Shown one piece after another: positions 8,430 to 17,102 of a DNA stretch of 63,426 nt; positions within the stretch are counted from its first letter, which is position 1, and every line of letters begins with the position of its first letter. The notes under the pieces were generated by a model that saw only the letters and a program-made list of their open reading frames with translations, did no database searches and was not told where the DNA came from. Position numbers and translations under genes: made by a program. The stretch is from NCBI GenBank assembly GCA_002428325.1, contig DIVR01000060.1, positions 4,203-67,628 of the forward strand, in the 5' to 3' direction. This DNA is from a bacterium UBP4_UBA6127 (GTDB lineage Bacteria > UBP4 > UBA4092).

Positions 8430-9887
8430 TTATCCTTTTATCACACCGATAGGCCTTAGTTTAGCGATTTTCTTGCTTAAGCCCGCTCTTTCACAGGCTT
8501 CCACAACCTTGGCTACATCTTTATAGGCTTCAGATACTTCTTCTTGCAGTGTTTTTTTCCCCCTGCTTTGAACCAGAATGCCTTTGGATTCAAGTTCTTT
8601 GCCGATTTGACGCCCTTGGGTTTCTTTTATGGCTTTACTTCTGCTCATCATTCTTCCTGCGCCATGGCAGGTTGACCCAAATGTAAGGTCTAAAGCGGCC
8701 TGCGTTCCTGTTAGTACAAAAGAATATCGGCCCATATCCCCAGGCACCAACACTGGTTGTCCAATTGCCATATATCGTTCTGGAATCAGGGGGTGGCCAG
8801 CAGGGAAAGCCCGAGTGGCTCCTTTTCTGTGAACACAGACTGTCTTCTTTTGCCCATTAATAATGTGTTCTTCTTTTTTAGCGATATTATGGCAAACATC
8901 ATATATCAGGTTCATTCCCAGCTGATTAGGTGATATTGAGAATATCTTTTGGAAAACTTCCTGAGTCAGATGCATGATGCATTGCCTGTTTGCCATTCCA
9001 AAATTTGCGGCAGCCGCCATGGCCCGGAGGTATTGGCTTCCTTCTTTAGATTGTATGGGAGCACAGGCTAATTGGGCATCAGGCAACTTAATCTGGTATT
9101 TATCCATGGCTGTTCGCATTACTGAAAGAAAATCATCGCAAACCTGATAACCCAGTCCCCTGGAACCGGAATGGATCATAACCACAATTTGTCCTTCAAA
9201 TAGACCCATAACAGCAGCACTTGGTTGGTCATAAATCTCATCAACTACTTGTATTTCCAGGAAGTGGTTACCAGAGCCAAGGGTTCCTAACTGATCATGG
9301 CCTCTTTCCTTAGCCTTGGAACTGACTTCTTCAGCATCGGCATTTGGGAGGCAGCCATTTTCTTCATGGCATGAAATATCCTCCACATTGCCCCAACCTT
9401 GTTCCATGACCCATCTAACTCCTTTGGTGAGGACTTTATTCAATTCTTGAGTTGATAGTTTGTGATGGCTGGTGCTGCCTACTCCGCAGGGAATATTTTG
9501 GAACAGTGCAGAAACTAAATCCTTCATTTTAGGGTTGATTTCATCCTGAGTTAACTGGGTACTCATAAGCCTGACACCACAGGAAATGTCGTATCCTACT
9601 CCTCCGGGAGAAACCACTCCTGTCTCCCAGTCTGTAGCGGCTACCCCGCCAATGGGAAATCCATATCCCCAATGGATATCAGGCATCGCCAGGGATGCCT
9701 TTTGGATACCTGGAAGACAGGCTACATTTGCCACTTGAAGATGAGCTTGATCCCCCTGAATCGCTGGTAGGAGTTCTTCTGTTGCATATATAATGCCAGG
9801 GACTCTCATTCCCTCAATAGACCCTATAGGGATTTCCCATCGGCATGAATCTAGTTGGCGAAGGGTGATATTCTTTTTGGTATCCAT
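8430..9887 (-). CDS. rtcB: RNA-splicing ligase RtcB (3'-phosphate RNA ligase)
   Basis: Joins 2',3'-cyclic phosphate or 3'-phosphate RNA ends to 5'-OH ends using GTP and Mn2+; acts in RNA repair. About 485 residues from the ATG at 9887, which has AAGGTG immediately upstream. Signatures: GGVGYDISCGVRLM (metal site, with Cys), GHDQLGTLGSGNHFLE, MIHSGSRGLG, VCVHRKGATRAFPAGH (the His that is guanylylated) and SCHGAGRMMSRSKA. It lies 17 bases after queG and before serS. No archease or RtcA gene is visible nearby. Confidence 0.95.
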   Translation of the reverse strand: MDTKKNITLRQLDSCRWEIPIGSIEGMRVPGIIYATEELLPAIQGDQAHLQVANVACLPGIQKASLAMPDIHWGYGFPIGGVAATDWETGVVSPGGVGYDISCGVRLMSTQLTQDEINPKMKDLVSALFQNIPCGVGSTSHHKLSTQELNKVLTKGVRWVMEQGWGNVEDISCHEENGCLPNADAEEVSSKAKERGHDQLGTLGSGNHFLEIQVVDEIYDQPSAAVMGLFEGQIVVMIHSGSRGLGYQVCDDFLSVMRTAMDKYQIKLPDAQLACAPIQSKEGSQYLRAMAAAANFGMANRQCIMHLTQEVFQKIFSISPNQLGMNLIYDVCHNIAKKEEHIINGQKKTVCVHRKGATRAFPAGHPLIPERYMAIGQPVLVPGDMGRYSFVLTGTQAALDLTFGSTCHGAGRMMSRSKAIKETQGRQIGKELESKGILVQSRGKKTLQEEVSEAYKDVAKVVEACERAGLSKKIAKLRPIGVIKG

Positions 9888-9903
9888 ATAAATCACCTTG
9901 GTT

Positions 9904-10917
9904 TTATGAATTAAATGGCTTGATTCTCTTCAGAGTCCATTGAGCCTGTTCTTTGATTATCTCGGAATCTGAGGTGTTTGCCAAGTTTCTGATTTGGGCA
10001 AAATTATCAGTTATTCTCAAATTACCTGAAGCATTGAGAATATTACGAATTAGTCCTGTTTTTTTAGCGCGAATAACGGGCCATTCATTATATATTTCCT
10101 TAAATCTTTTTTCAGAAGGAATCTCTAAAAGGCTCTGTAAAGTGATTTCCGGACTATTCTCTGGTTCACTTTGTGAAGGTGCTTTTCGGTTAAAGGGACA
10201 TACCTCCTGACAGATATCACAGCCAAAAATCCAATCCCTGACTTTTTCTCTTAATTCAGGGGGGATAGCTGATTTATTTTCAATCGTCAAATAGGAAATA
10301 CATTTATTTGAATCCAGCCAGTAAGGTTTATCTAAAGCGCCGGTGGGGCAACTCTCCACACATTTATCGCACGTTCCACAACTAATATTGAGAGGCCTAT
10401 CGTATTCCAGTTCAATATCGACTATGATTTCAGCCAGAAAGAAATAGGAACCTTTAGCTGGATGAATCAAATTAGTATTTTTCCCCTGGAATCCAAGCCC
10501 AGCCTTTTTTGCGTAAGCCTTTTCCAGCAGGGGTCCTGAATCTATGAAAGATATTTTATTTACCTGTTTTTCAGTAAGCTCATCTATATAGTCCTCTATC
10601 CTCTGAAGGGGTGGTTTTAAAGTCTGATGATAATCTTTTGTGTGGGCATAGGATGCGATTTTATAAGGAGAAGACTGTTTGACTGGAGAATAATGTTTTC
10701 CCAGGCATATAATGGATTGGGCTCCTTCCAGCAAGGAGGCTGGAGATACTCTATTTTCAAAGGAAGCTTTCATGTAATGCATCCCTGCAGAACACCCCTG
10801 AATCAGCCATTCCTGAAGTAAATAGCGTTCTATTTCCAGGGGAGCAGCAGAACAAATGCCAACATGGTCAAACCCTGATTCCAATGCTTTATCTTTGATT
10901 GCCTGGGTGAGATTCAT
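9904..10917 (-). CDS. queG: Epoxyqueuosine reductase
   Basis: Last step of queuosine synthesis: reduces epoxyqueuosine at the wobble base of GUN-anticodon tRNAs, using cobalamin and two [4Fe-4S] clusters. 337 residues. The two ferredoxin-like cluster motifs are CGTCDKCVESCPTGAL and CDICQEVCPF; the conserved IDSGPLLEKAYAKKAGLGF and GKNTNLIHP blocks are present. No other queuosine synthesis gene (queA, tgt, queC-F) is in the window, so the cell may salvage precursors or encode them elsewhere. Closely spaced upstream of rtcB on the same strand. Confidence 0.94.
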   Translation of the reverse strand: MNLTQAIKDKALESGFDHVGICSAAPLEIERYLLQEWLIQGCSAGMHYMKASFENRVSPASLLEGAQSIICLGKHYSPVKQSSPYKIASYAHTKDYHQTLKPPLQRIEDYIDELTEKQVNKISFIDSGPLLEKAYAKKAGLGFQGKNTNLIHPAKGSYFFLAEIIVDIELEYDRPLNISCGTCDKCVESCPTGALDKPYWLDSNKCISYLTIENKSAIPPELREKVRDWIFGCDICQEVCPFNRKAPSQSEPENSPEITLQSLLEIPSEKRFKEIYNEWPVIRAKKTGLIRNILNASGNLRITDNFAQIRNLANTSDSEIIKEQAQWTLKRIKPFNS

Positions 10918-10958
10918 CTTTTCATTATAAAAGAATTCCAGGAAAGACTGATATCAGT

Positions 10959-12155
10959 TTAACTCTCACTCAGTCTTTTCACCGGTTTCTTGTATAAAAT
11001 CTGATGAGCCTCTTCCAGCATTCTAGGAATATCCATTTTAAAGGGAGACCGGAGTAAAGCTGACTGGATATTTGTTGAGTGAATATTCGATGCATTTTGT
11101 CCTGGAAACCAGTGCCCGCCATTACCCAGCAGGTTATATCTCATCTGTCCATATTCAACCATACCGTAGGATTTAGCTAAAATATATAACCATAGAATGA
11201 CCTTGATATTAATCTGATCCTGAACAGATTCCCATTCCGGCAGCCCTTCTTCATATCGGTGAGCGAATTCTTTGCCAAAAACCTCTTCAATGCGGGATTC
11301 CAATTTATGGATGATGGGGGGGAGTAATTCCCTGGCTTCGTCCAGATATTTTAAGGACTCTTGATGCAAATCAAAGTCACTGGGTCTTACTGCACCAATA
11401 CTCAGAGTATGGACCTGGGGATGGTTCAGGCAGAATATATCATTAAAAACTATGGGATGCAGCGGCTCTGTTAATTTAACTAACTGGGGAGTTGGTTTAT
11501 ACAGTAATCCTCCCTTATCAGAAGGGCTGATAATAAACACACCCATATCTTTATGAGTCGCATCCACGATGGCCGGCCAATTATGCTGATTTATGTAATA
11601 CCAATGCAGATTAACATAATCAAATCCATCCGGATAATCGGTATTGATAGCTGCCTGGATAATATCCGTAGGCCCATGGGAAGAAAAGCCAATATGCCTG
11701 GCGAACCCATCCTTTTGCAATTTACGGGCTATTTCCAGGCACCCTCCCTTTTTAACAGACCAGTCCAAAGTTTCCTGATTATTGATTCCGTGAATAGCTA
11801 ATAAATCAACATAATCCAACCTCAACCGATTAAGTGAGTCCTGAAAATTACGCAAGAAATCCTCTGATTTCTCAGTAGGGCCTATTTTGGTTTGGACAAT
11901 TATCTCTTTACGGGGCAGGGAAGGGAGAATCTGGCCTAATTGGCGCTCACTGGACCCATATCCCCTGGCCGTCTCTATATGGTTAATGCCTGATTCAATT
12001 GATTTGAGGATGGTTTTTTCCAGATTATCCTGATTCTCAGCCGGAATATCTTTCAATGGCATATCCTGCCATTTATGCTGATATCTCATCCCCCCACAGC
12101 TGAAAACCGGCATTTGTAACTCAGTTTTACCAAATCTTCTATAAATCATTTTCAT
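10959..12155 (-). CDS. Aldo/keto reductase family oxidoreductase
   Basis: About 398 residues from the ATG at 12155, ten bases after AGGAG; upstream in-frame codons add a non-homologous leader. A TIM-barrel AKR domain occupies the first about 270 residues: RRFGKTELQMPVFSCGGMR, HIETARGYGSSERQLG, IVQTKIG (catalytic Lys), LLAIHGIN (His) and IGFSSHG. The usual catalytic Asp is Glu here (HIETA rather than hIDTA). The last about 130 residues are an alpha-helical extension with no CxxC-type cluster motif, unlike many relatives with a C-terminal ferredoxin domain. Substrate unknown. First gene of the leftward run ending at marC. Confidence 0.83.
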   Translation of the reverse strand: MKMIYRRFGKTELQMPVFSCGGMRYQHKWQDMPLKDIPAENQDNLEKTILKSIESGINHIETARGYGSSERQLGQILPSLPRKEIIVQTKIGPTEKSEDFLRNFQDSLNRLRLDYVDLLAIHGINNQETLDWSVKKGGCLEIARKLQKDGFARHIGFSSHGPTDIIQAAINTDYPDGFDYVNLHWYYINQHNWPAIVDATHKDMGVFIISPSDKGGLLYKPTPQLVKLTEPLHPIVFNDIFCLNHPQVHTLSIGAVRPSDFDLHQESLKYLDEARELLPPIIHKLESRIEEVFGKEFAHRYEEGLPEWESVQDQINIKVILWLYILAKSYGMVEYGQMRYNLLGNGGHWFPGQNASNIHSTNIQSALLRSPFKMDIPRMLEEAHQILYKKPVKRLSES

Positions 12156-12277
12156 ATTATAAATTCTCCTGTTAAGAGAAATATTAACAAAATACTGACC
12201 CAAATAATTCCCACTCCATTATAACAACCATCATAAAGTTCGATATCAGCTCTTTTTATTAGTGAGTCATTGGGATT

Positions 12278-12306
12278 ATTGATATAATTTCACCGATATT
12301 ATCAAT
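12278..12306. repeat. Inverted repeat ATTGATA-N15-TATCAAT in the divergent AKR/GH84 gap
   Basis: Seven-base arms (12278-12284 and 12300-12306) flank the segment just upstream of the GH84 ribosome binding site GGGAGGAAGT; a TATAAT hexamer lies between the arms. It could be an operator or mRNA hairpin for the glycosidase gene, but AT-rich arms of this length arise easily by chance. Confidence 0.25.
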
Positions 12307-12317
12307 AGGGAGGAAGT

Positions 12318-14102
12318 ATGAATATTAAGCGGTTTGTTCTTGTTTCCTGGATAACCTGTTTTATCCTGTCTTCAGTTTTAGCAGTGAAACCTACCACCTT
12401 GAAGAATAAGCAAATGCCTTTGGGGGTCGTAGAGGGTTTTTATAAGGAGCCCTGGTCTCATACAGATCGAATGTCCATGATTAAATTCATGGGTGAATCA
12501 GGCATGAATTATTATGTGTATGCTCCTAAAGATGACCCTTATCATCGGGATAAATGGAGAGAGTCTTATCCCCCGGTTGAAATGGCTCAGCTTCAACAGT
12601 TGGTTGACCAATCCAAGAAATATCATGTCAGGTTTTGTTTTGCAATCAGTCCCGGATTAAGCATTAAATACTCTTCTCAAGAGGATTTTAATGTTCTGTA
12701 TAACAAGCTTCATTCCATATATGAGATGGGGGTGAGGGATTTTGCTTTGTTTCTGGATGATGTTTCCAGTGAATTACAATATCCGGAAGATAGAGCTGTT
12801 TTTAAGAGTTATGGGGATTCTCATGTGAAACTCACCAATGATTTATATCTGGCTTTGAAGAAACTGGATAAGAATAATGAGCTGATATTTTGTCCTACCG
12901 AATATTATAAAATCACCCCATCGCCCTATCTGGAAACGATTGGGAAAGGCATCAACCGGGATGTTCCGATTATTTGGACGGGAGATGGGGTTACTGCTCC
13001 TACGATGTATACCGATCATCTGATGAGAATCCGGGCGATTTTCCGCCGCAAACCTTTTGTCTGGGATAACTATCCGGTGAATGATTACCATCGGACTCGA
13101 TTATTTATGGGCCCGATCATTAACCGGAGTCCTGTTTTTAAGGAACATATCTCCGGCTATATAGCTAATCCCATGAATGAAGCGGAGCTTTCCAAGATTC
13201 CTCTTTACACCATAGCTGAATATTTTAAAGACCCTGTTGGGTATGCGCCTGAGAAGGCCTGGAATAAAGCCATGGTTAAAGTCGGAGGAAAAAAAGGAGC
13301 TCCGTATTTAAGGGAGTTTTGTGAAGAGTCCCGAAGCAGTTTTCTTACTACGGAAGAGTCTGTTTTTACCGGGTTGGATATTGCGGATTATCTGGAAAAC
13401 CCAACCAATATCCAATTTAAAAAACAATTAACGGACCGATTACAGATGTTTGCGGATATTCAGAAGCATTTCCAGGACACTATTACCGATAAAAATCTGA
13501 TCAGGGAAGCAAAACCTTATCTGGATAAATTATCTTTGAACGGGAAAGCGGGATTAAAGGCGGTAACTCTGCTGGAAAAAGATAAATTATCAAAAGATGA
13601 TTCTGATTGGCTGGGGTTTAAGGCTCAGTTGAAGGAATTACGGCAGAATCAATATTCCATTGGCGATAAAGTGATTCAAAAACTCATTCAAGCGGCTCTT
13701 TATAAGGGGTATCAAGATATGGGAATAGAAGGGCCTGTTATTGTCTCAACCATTCCCTGTTTTGAATCTAATATCCTTGAGCAGGCAGTGGATGGAGACA
13801 CCACTTCTTATTTCTGGTCTTCCCGGAATCCTGTTTTTGATGATTCTATCATGGTTGATTACGGGAAAATGACGACGGCGGCCTCTGTCGAGTTGTTGAC
13901 TGGAAAAGATGACCGGCCGGATGATTATTTCCAAAATGGCATTTGTGAATTCTCCGAAGATGGAGTGAACTGGTTTGGAGGAATCAAAATAGATAAGACT
14001 GACAACCAGATTCCTGTCAAAAAACCTTTTCGATATCTAAGGCTTCGGACTCAAATTGAACAGGAAAAATGGGTGATTATCAGAGAAGTAATCCTCCATT
14101 GA
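12318..14102 (+). CDS. Secreted GH84 family beta-N-acetylglucosaminidase (hyaluronidase/O-GlcNAcase-like)
   Basis: 594 residues with an N-terminal signal peptide (hydrophobic 8-22) for export. The catalytic TIM barrel starts with GVVEGFYKEPWSHTDR (about 36-51), has YVYAPKDDPYHRDKWR, and the GH84 catalytic acid pair Asp147-Asp148 in FALFLDDVS; WDNYPVND at about 249-256 lines the active site. These enzymes cleave terminal beta-N-acetylglucosamine by substrate-assisted catalysis. A helical segment follows, and the last about 130 residues (AVDGDTTSYFWSS, VELLTGKDD, FRYLRLR) form a discoidin/F5-8C-like carbohydrate-binding beta-sandwich. GGGAGG lies just upstream of the start. Possible substrates are host or biomass glycans or peptidoglycan sugars. 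Confidence 0.88.
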   Translation: MNIKRFVLVSWITCFILSSVLAVKPTTLKNKQMPLGVVEGFYKEPWSHTDRMSMIKFMGESGMNYYVYAPKDDPYHRDKWRESYPPVEMAQLQQLVDQSKKYHVRFCFAISPGLSIKYSSQEDFNVLYNKLHSIYEMGVRDFALFLDDVSSELQYPEDRAVFKSYGDSHVKLTNDLYLALKKLDKNNELIFCPTEYYKITPSPYLETIGKGINRDVPIIWTGDGVTAPTMYTDHLMRIRAIFRRKPFVWDNYPVNDYHRTRLFMGPIINRSPVFKEHISGYIANPMNEAELSKIPLYTIAEYFKDPVGYAPEKAWNKAMVKVGGKKGAPYLREFCEESRSSFLTTEESVFTGLDIADYLENPTNIQFKKQLTDRLQMFADIQKHFQDTITDKNLIREAKPYLDKLSLNGKAGLKAVTLLEKDKLSKDDSDWLGFKAQLKELRQNQYSIGDKVIQKLIQAALYKGYQDMGIEGPVIVSTIPCFESNILEQAVDGDTTSYFWSSRNPVFDDSIMVDYGKMTTAASVELLTGKDDRPDDYFQNGICEFSEDGVNWFGGIKIDKTDNQIPVKKPFRYLRLRTQIEQEKWVIIREVILH

Positions 14103-14125
14103 TCTAATAATAAGATAACTACTGG

Positions 14126-14165
14126 CGGCCGGAAGGGGTAGGGTTCTTCCGGCCGTTTAATTTTA
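14126..14165 (+). terminator. Rho-independent terminator after the GH84 gene
   Basis: Perfect 10-bp GC-rich stem CGGCCGGAAG (14126-14135) and CTTCCGGCCG (14146-14155), 10-base loop, then TTTAATTTTAT. It lies between the glycosidase stop and the metallophosphoesterase start, so the second gene may have its own promoter or depend on read-through. Confidence 0.75.
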
Positions 14166-14206
14166 TACTTGCATCCGGCGGTTGATTTCTTCCATAATGA
14201 AATCCT

Positions 14207-15973
14207 ATGAAAAAGAGTTCTCTATTCTGGTTGATCATGATATGGATTCAAGCCATTTCCGGATGGTCTGAAGTTCAGACCCAGCAATGGCTGAGCCCTT
14301 GGAAAATATCAGCTCCCTTCCGGTCTGGGAACCCGGTAACTCTGCTGGATAAGGACTGGTTATATGATTCCGGTGGAGAGGCTGCCCTATCTTCTCCTGA
14401 TTCTGAAATACCCTCCAATGTTTTTACCCTGGATATTCCTGTTTCCAAAGAGAAAAATAACGAAGGTTATGTGGATATCAGTAAATATTTGGGGTATTAC
14501 GAAAAGTCGGTTCTATATGGAATTTACGATTTTCAAATGGAGCAGGGGGCTGTTGGGCAACTCAAGGTTGGCTCTGATGATGGGTTACAAGTCTGGTGTA
14601 ATGGGGTCCCTTGTTTTAGAAAATTCATTTTTAGAGGGGCTGAACCTGATCAGGATACCCTTCTGGTACCCTTAAAAACAGGGAATAACAGGATACTCTT
14701 GAAGATTCTCCAAGGGGATCAGGGATGGGGTTTTTATGCTCGATTTACTCGATTCTGGCCAGTGAAAGAGGGGACCTCAATGAGCTTATACCATGATATA
14801 TATCCTCCTTTCATATTAGCTCATTCAAAATATCCCCTTCAGTCTTTAATGGATATTGAACTCTTGAATAATGGGACTCAGTCCATTTCTTCTGCCAGCC
14901 TGCATCTTGAATGGATGAACGGGCATACTCAACGAATGAATCTGTCCGGCAGTCTTAAACCTTCTGAAAAGACAGCTATTAAAGTGCCTATTGAGCCCAT
15001 GGCTTTCGCTAACAGCACAGGTTCACGTGGATATAAGCTGAGTGTCAGATATGCCTCAGGAAGCAGCCAGACCCTTTATCAGGGGTCCTTCTCTGTAAAG
15101 GAAGCTCATCCTTTTTTATGGGCTGATAGAAAAAATAAGAAAAGCGGCCTGCGATTTGTTCACTTAACCGACCCTCATATCGTATCGGACACAACGCTTC
15201 TGCATAATATACACACTTCAGATAATCTAAAAATGGCTGTGAGACAGATAAACACCCTTCAACCTCCACCCGATTTTGTCGTTATTACCGGGGATTTGGT
15301 TAATAACAGCAAAGAAGGGTTTGCCCTTTTTAATAAAATCATGGAGGGACTTAAAACACCCTGGATATGCGCCCCGGGAAGCCATGATTTTCCTGAGGGG
15401 GAAGGGTTGACTCAATCTTTTTTCAACCAATGGGGATTGCCTCTTTATTACTCTTTTGATTGGGCTGATGGAACTCATCTGGTGGTTCTTGATACCTATG
15501 ATACGAAGGATGGCTCCCTGTCTAGAGCCCAATATGACTGGCTTAAATCTGATTTGGAATCTGTGAAGGCCCGGAGAATATTTATTTTTTCCCATCAGGA
15601 TATGGTAACCGGGCTGGGTTTGAAAAATCCTTCTTCTGTTATCAAACTTTTGGCGAAAACTAAAGCGGATTGCACTGTTTTCTCAGGTTATCTGCATACT
15701 GATTTATTCCTCAAGGATACTTCTCAGATTAAGCATATAATAACTCCCTCTACTGCCTATGGATTTCCAGAGCTGAAGAATCAAGCATCCCTTAATTTGC
15801 CCGGATTCAGAATTGTAACGGTAACTCCTGAGACTGTCAGGACTGAATTTATGCCTTTAGGGGGTGGCCCTTATCTGGACCCTCCCATGGAAGAATATAA
15901 GAAACCTGAAGACTTGAAATCTATCTTTCCAACTCTTAATCGGGTAAAAGCTCTTCAACAGTTGGCTGAATAG
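14207..15973 (+). CDS. Secreted protein with beta-sandwich modules and a degenerate metallophosphoesterase domain
   Basis: 588 residues; signal peptide in the first about 20. Residues about 90-185 (KVGSDDGLQVWCNG ... VPLKTGNNRILLKILQG) resemble PA14/discoidin-like sugar-binding modules. A calcineurin-like phosphoesterase domain runs from about 315 to 530: DPH (Asp322, His324), GDLVNN (362-367), GSHD (391-394), SHQ (His463) and GYLH (494-497). The family expects GNHD and GHxH, so one metal-ligand Asn is Ser and one His is Tyr; activity may be changed or lost. It follows the GH84 gene by about 100 bases on the same strand; both are exported, so a shared extracellular task is likely but inferred. 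Confidence 0.75.
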   Translation: MKKSSLFWLIMIWIQAISGWSEVQTQQWLSPWKISAPFRSGNPVTLLDKDWLYDSGGEAALSSPDSEIPSNVFTLDIPVSKEKNNEGYVDISKYLGYYEKSVLYGIYDFQMEQGAVGQLKVGSDDGLQVWCNGVPCFRKFIFRGAEPDQDTLLVPLKTGNNRILLKILQGDQGWGFYARFTRFWPVKEGTSMSLYHDIYPPFILAHSKYPLQSLMDIELLNNGTQSISSASLHLEWMNGHTQRMNLSGSLKPSEKTAIKVPIEPMAFANSTGSRGYKLSVRYASGSSQTLYQGSFSVKEAHPFLWADRKNKKSGLRFVHLTDPHIVSDTTLLHNIHTSDNLKMAVRQINTLQPPPDFVVITGDLVNNSKEGFALFNKIMEGLKTPWICAPGSHDFPEGEGLTQSFFNQWGLPLYYSFDWADGTHLVVLDTYDTKDGSLSRAQYDWLKSDLESVKARRIFIFSHQDMVTGLGLKNPSSVIKLLAKTKADCTVFSGYLHTDLFLKDTSQIKHIITPSTAYGFPELKNQASLNLPGFRIVTVTPETVRTEFMPLGGGPYLDPPMEEYKKPEDLKSIFPTLNRVKALQQLAE

Positions 15974-16297
15974 TTCCCTTACTTAATTTTAAAACCTCTT
16001 TATAAGGGGAAATACTGATTCTACAACTATATGAGAAATAAAGAGTTATCTGTTTATCTCTCAAGTATTTGTTTACCTTTATCGGTTATTTATCGAATCA
16101 GGATAATCCAACCCAAAATCTTGTTATTTCCTCCAGGAACAATCCTCCTGCCTACGAGGGGAGACCCAGGCTGATGGGATCAGCCTGGGTCCCCCTCTAA
16201 AGAAATGGAGTTTTGGGAGCCTAATTAGAGAATGAGAAATGAGGGATGATAAAAATAGAAGTAACTTATGGATAATCAGTAATATACAAAGTAATAA
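15974..16297. other. 324-base convergent gap
   Basis: Lies between two converging genes. AT-rich and non-coding in all frames as far as I can see; the only structure is the strong hairpin described next. Confidence 0.5.
16157..16196. terminator. Strong hairpin between convergent genes
   Basis: Perfect 12-bp stem ACCCAGGCTGAT (16164-16175) and ATCAGCCTGGGT (16179-16190) with a 3-base loop. It is extended by AGGGG and CCCCCT arms around a 2-base bulge. There is no T-run on either side, so it may be a Rho-assisted or bidirectional terminator, or a REP-type palindrome. I found no second copy in the window. Confidence 0.5.
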
Positions 16298-17086
16298 CTA
16301 ACTGCTGGCGCTGGAATAGTGATTAAGGGCATATTTCCAGAATAGCTGGCTGATATAAAGAGAGAATAAACCGACTGCCAGGCTCCAAATGAATAAGGGA
16401 AAAGATAAACCCCGGATGATGACCAATACCGGGAAATTAATGGTAACCAACATCGGAAAGATAAAAATAAAGAATATTTTTAAAAAACCCCGATAAATAT
16501 CGGCCGGCTGCCGGGCAAAATTGATGACATTAAAATAAACCCCGATCACCCCATCGACTCGGACAATCCAGAAGGCCAGTGTCATCAAGGTAAACATGAT
16601 GGAATAATAAATCAACATCCCATTCAGGGAGAGGAGAAGATATCCCATGATTTTAAGGGGAGTCAGTGTGATATGGAGATGGCTGACAGCATAGCCGGCA
16701 ATGAAGAATCCCAGGATAACATTCGCCAATGAACCCATATCAATATACCGGGTCGAGACCAGAAATTGAGAGTTCAAAGGCTTAGTTAAATTGAAATCCA
16801 TATTCCCGGACCGAATCATTTCGGGAATTTGGACCAGATTGCTGAAAAACAATCCTTCAAAGGCTTGATGGATTAAATGGGCGGTCCCGACCAGAAGGTA
16901 AACTTCATATTTGTTCCAGCCGGAAATCCTGCCCGTATAATGAAAGAGAACCTGCCAGAAAGCCAGACTGGCTGCCAGCCAGGCTACTTCAGTAAATATC
17001 CGGATAATGAAATTCCATCGGAACATCATTTCCCTGATAAGCCCGTTTTTAATGAATAATCCATATAGATATAAATATCTACGCAT
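16298..17086 (-). CDS. ABC-2 type transporter permease (DUF990-like), second of pair
   Basis: 262 residues with six predicted membrane segments; RRYLYLYGLFIKNGLIREMMFRWNFIIRI at the N-terminus is typical of the DUF990/ABC-2 permease pairs. Together with the next gene it should form the heterodimeric membrane part of an exporter energised by the ATPase at 17913-18899. AAGG lies a few bases before the ATG at 17086. Substrate unknown; related systems have been tied to export of amphiphilic toxic compounds. Confidence 0.82.
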   Translation of the reverse strand: MRRYLYLYGLFIKNGLIREMMFRWNFIIRIFTEVAWLAASLAFWQVLFHYTGRISGWNKYEVYLLVGTAHLIHQAFEGLFFSNLVQIPEMIRSGNMDFNLTKPLNSQFLVSTRYIDMGSLANVILGFFIAGYAVSHLHITLTPLKIMGYLLLSLNGMLIYYSIMFTLMTLAFWIVRVDGVIGVYFNVINFARQPADIYRGFLKIFFIFIFPMLVTINFPVLVIIRGLSFPLFIWSLAVGLFSLYISQLFWKYALNHYSSASS

Positions 17087-17102
17087 ATATTATCCTTAAC
17101 CA

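Noticed and set aside
15974..16297. Possible small RNA or tRNA gene
   Set aside because: No cloverleaf, no promoter-like elements; only a terminator-like hairpin.
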